NCBI GenBank assembly: GCA_016234115.1 | Contig: JACRHD010000021.1 | Location: forward strand, 109,395 to 173,394 | From: Nitrospirota bacterium | Lineage (GTDB): Bacteria; Nitrospirota; Thermodesulfovibrionia; UBA6902 | Length of the DNA stretch: 64,000 nucleotides | Reading direction: 5' to 3' | Shown: piece by piece, positions 8,301-15,284 of the stretch | Position numbering within the stretch: position 1 is the first letter of the stretch | Layout: each line of letters opens with the position of its first letter | Made by a program: the position numbers and the translations under genes | Notes under the pieces: generated by a model | Databases searched by the model: none | The model's input: the letters and a program-made list of their open reading frames with translations, nothing else | What the model was told of the DNA's origin: nothing

Positions 8301-8925
8301 CGGCTGGGCCTATGACATCGGATACGGCGGGCTGGACCATGTGCTGGCCTCCGGAGAAAATATCAACATCATGATCCTCGATACTGAGGTCTACTCAAAC
8401 ACCGGCGGTCAGATGTCCAAGTCTACACCAATGGGCGCAATGGCGAAATTTGCCGCGGGCGGCAAGAGGACGCCGAAGAAGAATATCGGGACGATTATGA
8501 TGACCTACGGCAGTGTTTATGTGGCAAAGGTCGCCTTCGGCGCCAACCCGGCGCACACGGTCAAGGTCATGCTTGAGGCCGAGGCCTTCAACGGCCCGGC
8601 GCTGATCATCGCCTATTCCACCTGTATAGCCCAGGGCATCGATATGAGCAAAGGCATCGAAGAGCAGAGGCGCGCCGTGCAATGCGGGCACTGGCCCCTG
8701 TACCGCTTCAATCCCGCGCTTGAAAAGCAGGGCAAAAACCCTTTGATAATCGACAGCGGTGAGCCGACTATCTCCTTTGAAGAGTACGCCTACAGGGAAA
8801 ACCGCTACCGGGTACTGAGGTCTGAAAACCCCGAGTTGGCCACAGAGCTCATGAAACTTGCGGAGGCTAACGTTAAAAGGAGATGGAAGTTTTTGCAGCA
8901 CCTTGCAAAGTGGAGTCCCCAATAG
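5344..8925 (+). CDS. nifJ: Pyruvate:ferredoxin (flavodoxin) oxidoreductase, single chain
   Basis: The 1193-residue chain has the full length of NifJ/PFOR and catalyses CoA-dependent oxidation of pyruvate to acetyl-CoA, CO2 and reduced ferredoxin in the cytoplasm (or the reverse in carbon fixation). Order of domains: N-terminal pyrimidine-binding domain (ITIYPITPSSPIAE, about residue 24), domain II and the gamma domain, two [4Fe-4S] motifs (CIQCGQCSFVCPH about 695, CTGCGSCVYMCP about 751), the proximal-cluster/TPP domain beginning SCAGCGETPY (about 829) and the TPP/Mg motif GGDGWAYDIGYGG (about 984) with SNTGGQMSKSTP. The start is GTG, placed 4 bases after CGAGGAGGAT. The nfnAB/sudBA pair 4 kb away could use the reduced ferredoxin. 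Confidence 0.97.
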   Translation: MKRKAVTVDGCTACAHVVHAVSEIITIYPITPSSPIAEICDEKTAKGRVNIWGSVPRVSQMQSEAGVAGAVHGSLTTGALATTISASQGLLLIVPNMYKIAGELTPTVFHITARSLACQGLSIFGDHSDVMAARSTGFAMLCSKDVQEAMDMALIAHAATLESRIPFMHFFDGFRTSHEIQKIEELTFDDMRSMIDNDLVIAHRMRGLTPDRPAIRGTAQNPDVYFQGRESVNKYYSVTPEIVQKTMNRFAGLTGRQYKLFDYFGDPKAERVIVIMGSAGDTALSTIQALNEGGERVGLLQVRLYRPFSREAFVNALPPGVKSIAVLDRTKEPGALGEPMYLDVRTAVGEAMEKGETDLERYPAIVGGRYGLGSKDFTPAMVKGVIDNLAKPSPVNHFTIGINDDVAHTSLQYDENYTLPESGVYRAMFYGLGADGTVGANKNTIKIIGTETDNYAQGYFVYDSKKSGAITISHLRFGKEEIHHPYLLPKAKFIACHNPTFLEQFDMLSRAEEGATFLLTTTHKKEEVWDSLPVEVQERIISGKMKFYIIDAISLAEELGLGSRINMIMQTAFFVISGILPAEDAINAIKGQIEKTYKKKGTQVVEMNYAAVDKAVRNIVEVPVPAAATGKIHMRPPVPVHAPEFVQNVTAKMIEGKGDSLPVSAIPSDGTWPTGTTQYEKRNIGVHVPIWEPDVCIQCGQCSFVCPHATIRIKAYDPALLKNAPKDFRSADAKGKELAGLKFTVQVAPEDCTGCGSCVYMCPAHKKDERGEKIPDFKAINMRPQGPVRLREVENYDFFLALPDTDPLRFNPSTVKGSQFLRPLFEYHSSCAGCGETPYIKLLTQLFGDRLLIANATGCSSIYGGNLPTTPYTKGGDGRGPAWANSLFEDNAEFGFGMRQTVDKFYSQALELLDRLGSDPAYTDARELFELIGRADQSTREGVEKQRVRIVQLKNRLSKEISADAKSLLSLADYLIKKSVWAIGGDGWAYDIGYGGLDHVLASGENINIMILDTEVYSNTGGQMSKSTPMGAMAKFAAGGKRTPKKNIGTIMMTYGSVYVAKVAFGANPAHTVKVMLEAEAFNGPALIIAYSTCIAQGIDMSKGIEEQRRAVQCGHWPLYRFNPALEKQGKNPLIIDSGEPTISFEEYAYRENRYRVLRSENPELATELMKLAEANVKRRWKFLQHLAKWSPQ

Positions 8926-9001
8926 TGACAAGTAACAAGTGACAAGTGACGGGTAACCAGGGGAAACAACTCGTAACATGTTACTCGTCACTTGTTACTA
9001 A
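8926..9001. repeat. Palindrome, AAGTGACAAGTGAC...GTCACTTGTTAC family
   Basis: AGTAACAAGTGACAAGTGACGGGTAAC is mirrored by GTTACTCGTCACTTGTTACT. It begins directly after the nifJ stop codon. The same word family occurs at 13634-13706 and in 36331-36566. Confidence 0.75.
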
Positions 9002-9021
9002 CATATCAGGAGGTTACTCAA

Positions 9022-9468
9022 ATGGCCCTTAAAATATCCAGTCCGGCATTCGGGCAAAATGAAAATATACCAGCCAAATATACGTGCGACGGAAATGATA
9101 TCAATCCACCTCTCATTATTGACGGGGTCCCTGAAAAGGCAAAGTCCCTGGCGCTGATAATGGACGACCCGGACGCCCCGATGGGGACCTTTGTCCACTG
9201 GGTCGTATGGAATATCGATCCGAAGACAAAGGAGATCAAAGAGAACTCCGCGCCCAGGGGCGCTCAACAGGGTACGACTGATTTCAGGAGGCGCGATTAC
9301 GGAGGCCCCTGCCCGCCCTCCGGCGTCCACAGATACTTCTTCAAACTCTACGCCCTCGATGCCCCTTTGGCCGTGGGCACCGGAGCAAAGAAGACCGACC
9401 TGGAAAAAGCGATGAAAGGACACATCCTCGCGGAGGCGCAGTTGGTTGGGTTGTATAAGAGGTCGTAG
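9022..9468 (+). CDS. YbhB/YbcL-family PEBP (Raf kinase inhibitor-like) protein
   Basis: The start at 9022 (MALKISSPAFGQNENIPAKYTCDG) has the site CAGGAGG eight bases upstream; the earlier listed start is repeat sequence. The 148 residues carry PEBP-family signatures: SLALIMDDPDAP...FVHWVVWNI, RRDYGGPCPPSGVHRYFFKLYALD. This is the bacterial phosphatidylethanolamine-binding-protein fold with a small anion-binding pocket; the cellular role in bacteria is not settled. No signal peptide, so cytoplasmic. The stop codon TAG lies inside a GTAGGGGCG palindrome. Confidence 0.88.
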   Translation: MALKISSPAFGQNENIPAKYTCDGNDINPPLIIDGVPEKAKSLALIMDDPDAPMGTFVHWVVWNIDPKTKEIKENSAPRGAQQGTTDFRRRDYGGPCPPSGVHRYFFKLYALDAPLAVGTGAKKTDLEKAMKGHILAEAQLVGLYKRS

Positions 9469-9493
9469 GGGCGAGGCGACCTCGCCCCTACGA
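9462..9493. repeat. GC-rich hairpin overlapping the PEBP stop codon
   Basis: GTCGTAGGGGCGAGG/CGACCTCGCCCCTACGAC. The TAG stop of the upstream gene (9466-9468) is part of the left arm; the site lies between two convergent genes. Confidence 0.75.
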
Positions 9494-9497
9494 CAGT

Positions 9498-11015
9498 TTA
9501 TTCCCTCACCGCCCCAAGCATCTCCCTGCACTCCTCCGCCTCGGTCATCTTTCCCCTCTTTTCATACCCGGTAATCAGTATCTTCAGCTTCTTCGCAAGC
9601 ACCCTTATAATGTTCTCCCTGTAATCCACCTCGGCCTCCTGCTTCAGCAATCTCATCAGCGACTTCACCCTGAACCTGTCCATAGCGGGATATCTCCGCG
9701 AAAGCTGATCTTCATGCCCGCCGTATTTGATGACGGAGAGAGACGGTTCAAGGCCCACGGGGTGATGCCGGGATATTTTAAGCCACAGGTCGTAGTCTTC
9801 GCAGACAGGCAGGGCTTCGTCGAACAGCCCGTATTTTTCGAGCAGTGTCTTTTTAACAAGCACACCCGAAGGCGACACGAGACAGCGTTCAAGCGACGGG
9901 CCCCATATCCAGCCTTCAGGTTTCTTATGGTGCCTGCACGGATTGACCCGCGACCCGTTTCGTATCCAGGCCTCTTCTGACTGAAGTATGTGGTAGAAAG
10001 GGAATTGTTTCAGGTAGGAAACCTGGTTCTTCAGCTTGTCCTTCTCCCAGCAGTCGTCGGAATCTAAAAAGGCTATCCATTCGGAATTCGCGCGTTTGAC
10101 GCCTTCATTCCTTGCACGCGAAGGGCCTGAATTGCGGGACAGGAAGACAGGCGTGACCTTTTTGCCGTAGCTCTTCAGGACGTCCCGTGTTTCATTGTCG
10201 GAGCAGTCGTCGACAATGATAATTTCATCCGGCATATGTGATTGGGACAGAACAGAATCGATTGAACGCTTTATCGTGTCCGGGCGGTTAAAAACCGGGA
10301 TGACCACTGTTATCCCGGCAGAGTTGTCGCCTGAAAAGCTGAAGATGTCCGCCATTTTTTTTGTAAACAAAGCAAGGTTCTCATTAAAATCCCGGCGCGT
10401 GTCATCGTCCGAATAATCCGTGCCGAATTTCAGACAATGAAAGCTGACGCCGGACCCGCTGAAAACCTTCGCCTGAGAAAAGCATTCCATATCAACGGCA
10501 TCGTATTTCCCCCCTCTTTGGAAAAGAGGGGCTGGGGGAGTTATTTCAAAAATTCCCCACTTCCCGTTGCAATGCTTCGCAGCAACGGGAGCCCGGCCCC
10601 CCTTTGCCAAAGGGGGGGATATGCTCAATAATGAATGGACATCCACTATCTTTTCATCGAACGGAACCGGGAGCCTCATATCGAGCTCTATCTCTTCACC
10701 GCTTTCGTTCATCACATGACGCGGTCTTAGCCATTCACCGAGGCGCTGTCCCCGGTCCATAACGCCGCAGGTCCCGATATTGACGACAAAGAGAGGCATC
10801 AGGTTGTCGAGTATCCAGCGCGCTGCCTCAGCGCTTGCATCAGGTCCGGCCCCTGTAGTCAGTACGAGAATGCCGGCGTTCAACCGCGCCTGCCCCTTAA
10901 GCGCCCCTGCTTTCAGCGCCTCGAGCGAATGCGCCGGTATGCCCTTTGATAAAAAAAAATCTTTCGGGACTTCCTTTTTGAGCGCGATAGTAATGACAAG
11001 CCTTATGCCCTTCAT
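9498..11015 (-). CDS. Fusion: nucleoside-phosphorylase-like domain + family 2 glycosyltransferase
   Basis: Residues 1-235 look like the purine nucleoside phosphorylase / MTA-SAH nucleosidase fold: an opening ITIALKKEV, VLTTGAGPDASAEAARWIL, LFVVNIGTCGVMD and YDAVDMECFSQAKVF (in the place of the family's DMES/DME motif). Residues 240-505 are a GT-A glycosyltransferase of family 2: ITVVIPVFNRPDTIKRSIDSVLSQS, IIIVDDCSDNET and LDSDDCWEKDKL with the metal-binding DxD. No membrane segment or signal peptide. The phosphorylase part contains a 42-residue insert (about residues 130-171) encoded by a dispersed palindromic repeat. The ATG overlaps the bpt stop (ATGA), so the two genes are translationally coupled. 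Activities of both domains are inferred from fold; substrate unknown. Confidence 0.75.
   Translation of the reverse strand: MKGIRLVITIALKKEVPKDFFLSKGIPAHSLEALKAGALKGQARLNAGILVLTTGAGPDASAEAARWILDNLMPLFVVNIGTCGVMDRGQRLGEWLRPRHVMNESGEEIELDMRLPVPFDEKIVDVHSLLSISPPLAKGGRAPVAAKHCNGKWGIFEITPPAPLFQRGGKYDAVDMECFSQAKVFSGSGVSFHCLKFGTDYSDDDTRRDFNENLALFTKKMADIFSFSGDNSAGITVVIPVFNRPDTIKRSIDSVLSQSHMPDEIIIVDDCSDNETRDVLKSYGKKVTPVFLSRNSGPSRARNEGVKRANSEWIAFLDSDDCWEKDKLKNQVSYLKQFPFYHILQSEEAWIRNGSRVNPCRHHKKPEGWIWGPSLERCLVSPSGVLVKKTLLEKYGLFDEALPVCEDYDLWLKISRHHPVGLEPSLSVIKYGGHEDQLSRRYPAMDRFRVKSLMRLLKQEAEVDYRENIIRVLAKKLKILITGYEKRGKMTEAEECREMLGAVRE
10503..10628. repeat. Palindromic repeat inserted in frame within a coding region
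   Basis: Contains CCCCTCTTTGGAAAAGAGGGG, a small CCCGTTGC...GCAACGGG hairpin and CCCCCCTTTGCCAAAGGGGGGG, the same words as the intergenic element at 4673-4808. On the minus strand it reads SPPLAKGG...ITPPAPLFQRGG without stop codons, inside the phosphorylase domain. Confidence 0.85.
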
Positions 11016-11737
11016 CGGTCTTTCAGAAATTCAATCCACTCCCCGTTGACGTAAACCCGGTTGGGGCGAAAATGTTTTTTGTAGGACATCTTCCGGTTCT
11101 CTTCAATATAAAATCCGAGGTAGTAATATTTCTTGCCCATAGAACCGGCAAGGGATATTTCCTGCAGAACGCTGAATACTCCCGGCCTTCTGTCGAGGTA
11201 ACCGGTATCGTAGTAGAAATAATTTGAAGACAGGGCATCCTCAGCCTCATCGACGATGCCCACGGCAATGAGCTTGCCGCCGATATAATAATTCATCTCG
11301 ATTATATGATCGTATCCCGCGTGAAGGGTGAAGAGCGCGGAGAAAGGGTCTCCGCCTTTGCCGTCTATGCCGTTTGCATGTTTGCGGCTCAGGTATTCTT
11401 CATAAAGCATGACCTTTTCGGTTGAAAGGGAAGGACTGGGACGAATTTCAATCCGGACATCTTTATTGTTCCTCAGGGTCCTTTTCTGGCCCGCGCTCAT
11501 TATGAAACTCCCGGTTTCAAGGCGCAGGGGTTTACACGCCGAACAGTCTTTGCAAACGTTACGATAGAAGACATGTCCCGCCCGCCTGTAGCCCCGGGCC
11601 AGAAGCTCATGATACTTTTCCGTTTGCCCGGGAGCGGGAATAATATATTCCGATGTGGAAATTCTTCCGTCTTCGAAATAGGGACATTGGGAATCATACT
11701 CAAATATGCGCGGTTGCTGAGGCGGTCTTATCTTCAT
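11012..11737 (-). CDS. bpt: Aspartate/glutamate leucyltransferase (Bpt; arginyltransferase family)
   Basis: The protein belongs to the ATE/Bpt family that transfers an amino acid from aminoacyl-tRNA to the N-terminus of proteins, marking them for the N-degron (ClpS/ClpAP) pathway. Signatures: CPYFEDGRISTSEYIIP, YHELLARGYRRAGHVFYRNVCKDCSACKPLRLE in the N-terminal domain, and the GNAT-like C-terminal domain with YFYYDTGYLDRRPGVFSVLQEI and YYYLGFYIEENRKMSYKKHFRPN. Length 241 residues is usual for bacterial Bpt. The ATG at 11737 is preferred over the listed TTG two codons upstream. The donor (leucyl versus arginyl) cannot be decided by eye; bacterial members are usually leucyltransferases. Confidence 0.88.
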   Translation of the reverse strand: MKIRPPQQPRIFEYDSQCPYFEDGRISTSEYIIPAPGQTEKYHELLARGYRRAGHVFYRNVCKDCSACKPLRLETGSFIMSAGQKRTLRNNKDVRIEIRPSPSLSTEKVMLYEEYLSRKHANGIDGKGGDPFSALFTLHAGYDHIIEMNYYIGGKLIAVGIVDEAEDALSSNYFYYDTGYLDRRPGVFSVLQEISLAGSMGKKYYYLGFYIEENRKMSYKKHFRPNRVYVNGEWIEFLKDR

Positions 11738-11821
11738 GTACAAAATATTTTTGAAAACGGGTAAAATTGTTATGCTCTTATATCATAACAGTTGAGGGGC
11801 TGAAATCCACAAGACTTCGTC

Positions 11822-12004
11822 GCAGAGGCGCAAGGGGGAGACTGCTACGGAATTTCTATACGACACCTATTCAAAAGAACCTTTGCAGGACAGAAAAATA
11901 TAATTATTAAAGATACAAAAGAGCGCAGAAGCAAAAATGTTAAGATGGTGTTTGTCGATTATAGAAATTCCGTAGCAGGCTCCCCTTTGCGCCTGTAAAG
12001 ATGT
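11822..12004. repeat. MITE-like element, family A, copy 2 (inverted relative to copy 1)
   Basis: Left end GGCGCAAGGGGGAGACTGCTACGGAATTTCTATACGACACC; right end GGTGTTTGTCGATTATAGAAATTCCGTAGCAGGCTCCCCTTTGCGCC. The reverse complement matches copy 1 (1945-2148) over both ends and part of the interior. It lies in the bpt-comF divergent spacer. Confidence 0.8.
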
Positions 12005-12042
12005 TAACCGGGATTTATGATGTTTGAAAGTTAATTACAGCC

Positions 12043-12741
12043 ATGATAAACACATTCCTGAACATGCTCTTCCCCGAGACATGCCCGGTATGCGGCGGGC
12101 CCGCGAGAGACCATTATACGGCGCCTGTTTGCCAGGGCTGCTGGAGGAAAATTTCGCCATATCAGGGGCCTGCATGCCGGAGATGCGGTAAGCCCCTTGT
12201 TTCAGATGTTTCCACTAAATGCGGGGAATGTCTTCAGGACGAGCCTTTCTTTACACATGCCGTGAGCTTCGGGCTTTACGAGGGTGTATTGAGAAAGGCA
12301 ATCGGCCTGCTGAAATATCACAATGTCAACCGGCTTTCAAGGCCTTTATCTGATATAATGTTATCGGTCTGTATGCCTTCTGTCGATGCTGTCGTCCCGG
12401 TCCCGCTGCACGAAAGGCGTCTGAGGCGGAGAGAGTTCAACCAGTCCGCCCTTCTTGCCAAGTATCTGGCAAGAAGTCTTGGGACGTCCGTGATTCTCAA
12501 CTGCCTCGTCAAGATCAGGGACACAACGCCGCAGGTGGGCCTCAGGTCGCATGACAGGAGGAAAAACCTTAGGAATGCCTTTGAGGTCCGGAGGCCTGAC
12601 CTGATAGAAAGGAAAGATATCATGCTTGTAGACGATGTAGTAACAACAGGCGCGACTGTCGGAGAATGTTCACGCGCGCTGAAGAAAGCGGGCGCTGAAA
12701 ATATTTATGTATTAACGCTTGCACACGGCATGATGGAGTAG
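12043..12741 (+). CDS. comF: ComF-family phosphoribosyltransferase-like protein
   Basis: The N-terminal zinc-finger-like region has four CxxC-type pairs (CPVCGG, CQGC, CRRCGKP, CGEC, residues 7-65), followed by a type I phosphoribosyltransferase fold with DAVVPVPLHERRLRRREFNQSALLAKYLA and the PRPP loop DIMLVDDVVTTGATV near residue 195. ComF proteins take part in natural transformation in competent bacteria, probably with the ComFA helicase, but many non-competent species keep the gene. Length of 232 residues is usual. No strong ribosome-binding site is visible before the ATG. Diverges from bpt across a MITE-like repeat. Confidence 0.9.
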   Translation: MINTFLNMLFPETCPVCGGPARDHYTAPVCQGCWRKISPYQGPACRRCGKPLVSDVSTKCGECLQDEPFFTHAVSFGLYEGVLRKAIGLLKYHNVNRLSRPLSDIMLSVCMPSVDAVVPVPLHERRLRRREFNQSALLAKYLARSLGTSVILNCLVKIRDTTPQVGLRSHDRRKNLRNAFEVRRPDLIERKDIMLVDDVVTTGATVGECSRALKKAGAENIYVLTLAHGMME

Positions 12742-12762
12742 TATAATTAGCACCGATACAAC

Positions 12763-12790
12763 GTAGGGGCGTATTGCAATACGCCCCTGC
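12763..12790. repeat. GC-rich hairpin, GTAGGGGCG family
   Basis: GTAGGGGCGTATTG/CAATACGCCCCTGC in the 62-base spacer between comF and the next gene. Confidence 0.65.
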
Positions 12791-12803
12791 ATAACAAAAC
12801 ACC

Positions 12804-13652
12804 ATGTTCCCGATATTAAACAAAACTAAAATAGCCCCGCTGGTGGACGAGATGACGATCAAAGCCCCTAATATTGCCGCCCACGCAAAGGCCGGAAATT
12901 TCGTTGTCCTTAGGATACATGAGAAGGGCGAACGGATCCCCCTGACCATTGCCGACACGGATAAACAGGCCGGTACTATCACCCTGCTCTTTCAGAAGAT
13001 CGGCAAGACAACGGTGGAATTAGGAAGGATGGAGCCGGGCGAATCCATCAGGGACATCGCGGGACCTCTCGGGCACCCGACCCCGATAACCCAATACGGA
13101 CACTGTGTCCTCGTCGGCGGAGGAATTGGTTCGGCCACACTTTATCCCGTCCTGAAGGCGTTGAAAGACGCGGAGAACAAAACCACCATAATCCTCGGGG
13201 CGCGGACCAAAGAGCTTCTTGTATGGGAAGATAAATTCGGCGCGCTTGCCGATGAGATGCTGCCTACCACAGACGACGGGAGTTCCGGCAGAAAAGGCCT
13301 TGTCACAGAGGCGCTGAAAGAGGTAATCGAGAAGGGACCGGTTGATCTGGTAATCGCCGTAGGTCCTATCAGGATGATGAAGGCGGTCTCGGACCTTACC
13401 AGGCCGCACGCGATAAAAACCATAGTGAGCCTTAACCCCGTAATGGTCGAGGGCACGGGAATGTGCGGGGCCTGCAGGGTGACCATCGGCGGGAAGACAA
13501 GGTTCGCGTGCGTCGACGGCCCGGAGTTTGACGCACACGAGGTAGATTTTCAGGAACTTGAAAGACGCCTGAGTTTCTATAAAAATGAAGAGCAACAGGC
13601 GCTGCATTTATTCTTGAGGAGAAGGAAGAGAAAAGTAACGAGTAACACGTGA
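12804..13652 (+). CDS. NfnA/SudB-type flavoprotein subunit (ferredoxin-NADP+ reductase-like)
   Basis: A 282-residue FAD/NAD(P)-binding protein of the dihydroorotate dehydrogenase electron-transfer/ferredoxin reductase type. FAD domain about residues 1-95 (RIPLTIADTDKQAGTITLLFQ), NAD(P) domain opening VLVGGGIGSATLYPVLKAL (about 104), and a C-terminal [2Fe-2S] segment GMCGACRVTIGGKTRFACVDGPEFDAHEVDF. In NfnAB it is the small subunit of the electron-bifurcating NADH-dependent reduced ferredoxin:NADP+ oxidoreductase; in Pyrococcus SudBA it was described as sulfide dehydrogenase. The large subunit follows 61 bases downstream. The last residues (RKVTSNT) and stop are encoded by a dispersed repeat. 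Confidence 0.87.
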   Translation: MFPILNKTKIAPLVDEMTIKAPNIAAHAKAGNFVVLRIHEKGERIPLTIADTDKQAGTITLLFQKIGKTTVELGRMEPGESIRDIAGPLGHPTPITQYGHCVLVGGGIGSATLYPVLKALKDAENKTTIILGARTKELLVWEDKFGALADEMLPTTDDGSSGRKGLVTEALKEVIEKGPVDLVIAVGPIRMMKAVSDLTRPHAIKTIVSLNPVMVEGTGMCGACRVTIGGKTRFACVDGPEFDAHEVDFQELERRLSFYKNEEQQALHLFLRRRKRKVTSNT

Positions 13653-13706
13653 CAAGTGACGGGAATGGCCCTTTACTCGTTACTCGTCACCAGTCACTCG
13701 TCACTG
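13634..13706. repeat. Palindrome overlapping the 3' end of the NfnA/SudB gene
   Basis: GTAACGAGTAACACGTGACAAGTGACGGG is mirrored by CTCGTTACTCGTCACCAGTCACTCGTCAC. Same family as 8926-9001. It encodes the final VTSNT residues of the upstream gene and fills the gap to the next start. Confidence 0.75.
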
Positions 13707-13713
13707 TTTTCAT

Positions 13714-15114
13714 ATGAGACACAGAGACCCGTTAAAAAGGAAAAACGATTTCAAGGAAGTATCTCTGGGACTGACTGAAAAGCAGGCGGACAAAGAAGCG
13801 GCCCGCTGTCTTCAGTGCAAAAAACCCCACTGTGTATCGGGGTGTCCGGTTGAGGTCGATATCCCGAAATTCATTTCATTTGTAAAGGAAAAGGACTATT
13901 TGGGCGGGCTGAAAAAAATCCGTGAGTACAATATGCTCCCCGCCATTTGCGGCAGGGTCTGCCCGCAGGAGACCCAGTGTCAGGGTTATTGCATTCTTGG
14001 GAAAAAGAAGAGACCGGTCTCGATAGGCGCGCTCGAACGCTTTGTCGCCGATTATGAAGCAACCGTGGGACGGCCGGAGCTTCCTGAAGTAAATCCGCCT
14101 AACGGGCATAAGGTGGCTGTTGTCGGTTCGGGGCCTGCCGGCCTTACAGTGGCTGCTGACCTCGCGAAACTGGGTTACGACGTCACGGTCTTCGAGGCCC
14201 TCCATGAAGCCGGGGGCGTGCTTACCTACGGCATCCCGGAATTCCGCCTGCCGAAGAAAATCATCCAGCGGGAGGCCGACTTTGTGAAAAGCCTCGGGGT
14301 AAAGATATTAGTTAATCATGTAATCGGAAGGACGCTGACTGTCGAAGAACTCTTTGCGGACGGCTTCAGGGCGCTGTTTATCGGAGTAGGCGCGGGTTCC
14401 CCCAAGTATATGGGCATACCGGGGGAAAACCTGAACAACGTTTATTTCGCGTCCGAATTTCTCACAAGGGTCAATCTCATGAAGGCCCATAAATTTCCGG
14501 CATATGATACCCCTGTAAAGAAGGCCTCTCAGGTGGCGGTGGTAGGCGCGGGCAACGTTGCCATGGATTCGGCGAGGACCGCGTTGAGACTCGGGGCAAA
14601 GAAGGTCTATATCGTCTACAGGAGGACCGAGCGTGAAATGCCGTCCAGACATGAGGAGGTCGAGAACGCGAAGGAAGAAGGCGTGGAGTTCATGTTCCTG
14701 TCCAATCCGAAGGAGATTGTGGGAGACGAGAACGGATATGTAAAGGCCCTCAGGTGCGACAAGATGGTAATGTGCGAGCCTGATGAATCCGGCAGAAGGA
14801 AACCCGAATGTTCGGGAGAGGAATTCACGCTCGACGTGGACCAGGTGATAATGGCAATAGGCCAGACGTCGAATCCCATACTCATCCGCTCGATACTCGG
14901 GCTGAAGCTGTGGGGCGAAGGGTATATCGTATCGGACAAAGACGGCAGGACAAACTTACCCGGAATGTTCGCCGGAGGAGACATCACCACAGGGGCCGCC
15001 ACCGTCATCAGCGCCATGGGCGCAGGCAAACGCGCCGCGCGGTCGATTGATGATTATATAATGGGACGTACGGAAACCACTCCGAAGACGCCTGAACCTG
15101 CTTTAACTTCGTAA
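13714..15114 (+). CDS. gltA: NADPH-dependent glutamate synthase-like subunit (GltA/NfnB/SudA)
   Basis: A 466-residue flavoprotein of the glutamate synthase beta-chain family. N-terminal domain with two [4Fe-4S] cysteine clusters (AARCLQCKKPHCVSGCPVEVDIP and AICGRVCPQETQCQGYCILG), first dinucleotide-binding motif VAVVGSGPAGLTVAADLAKLGYDVTVFE (about residue 130), second VAVVGAGNVAMDSARTALRLG (about 274) and the closing GMFAGGDITTGAATVISAMGAGKRAARSID. As NfnB it would carry the bifurcating FAD; the partner NfnA/SudB gene sits directly upstream. A second, broken copy of a paralogue lies at 41497-41949. True glutamate synthase activity would need a large subunit that is not in the window. Confidence 0.92.
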   Translation: MRHRDPLKRKNDFKEVSLGLTEKQADKEAARCLQCKKPHCVSGCPVEVDIPKFISFVKEKDYLGGLKKIREYNMLPAICGRVCPQETQCQGYCILGKKKRPVSIGALERFVADYEATVGRPELPEVNPPNGHKVAVVGSGPAGLTVAADLAKLGYDVTVFEALHEAGGVLTYGIPEFRLPKKIIQREADFVKSLGVKILVNHVIGRTLTVEELFADGFRALFIGVGAGSPKYMGIPGENLNNVYFASEFLTRVNLMKAHKFPAYDTPVKKASQVAVVGAGNVAMDSARTALRLGAKKVYIVYRRTEREMPSRHEEVENAKEEGVEFMFLSNPKEIVGDENGYVKALRCDKMVMCEPDESGRRKPECSGEEFTLDVDQVIMAIGQTSNPILIRSILGLKLWGEGYIVSDKDGRTNLPGMFAGGDITTGAATVISAMGAGKRAARSIDDYIMGRTETTPKTPEPALTS

Positions 15115-15134
15115 CTCTCTTCCAGCCTTTTGTG

Positions 15135-15155
15135 TTTCGGGAGTCCCTCCCGAAA
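15135..15155. terminator. Hairpin downstream of gltA
   Basis: TTTCGGGAG/TCC/CTCCCGAAA is a perfect 9-base stem with a 3-base loop, 20 bases after the stop codon. No T-tract follows, so it is a terminator-like or repeat hairpin. Confidence 0.45.
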
Positions 15156-15226
15156 CCAGTCCGATAATAGAATGTGCGAAACTATGGAATAGAAGAAACA
15201 CTGCATCCTGTGGTGACGTTGGATCG

Positions 15227-15249
15227 ATTTCGGGAAGGATTCCCGAAAT
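15227..15249. terminator. Hairpin between convergent gltA and thrC
   Basis: ATTTCGGGAA/GGA/TTCCCGAAAT, a perfect 10-base stem with a 3-base loop, sharing the TTCGGGA word with the hairpin at 15135. It may serve the end of thrC on the minus strand. Confidence 0.45.
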
Positions 15250-15284
15250 ACGGAAAATGGTTCAAACTGTTCAAGCGGCTGGAA

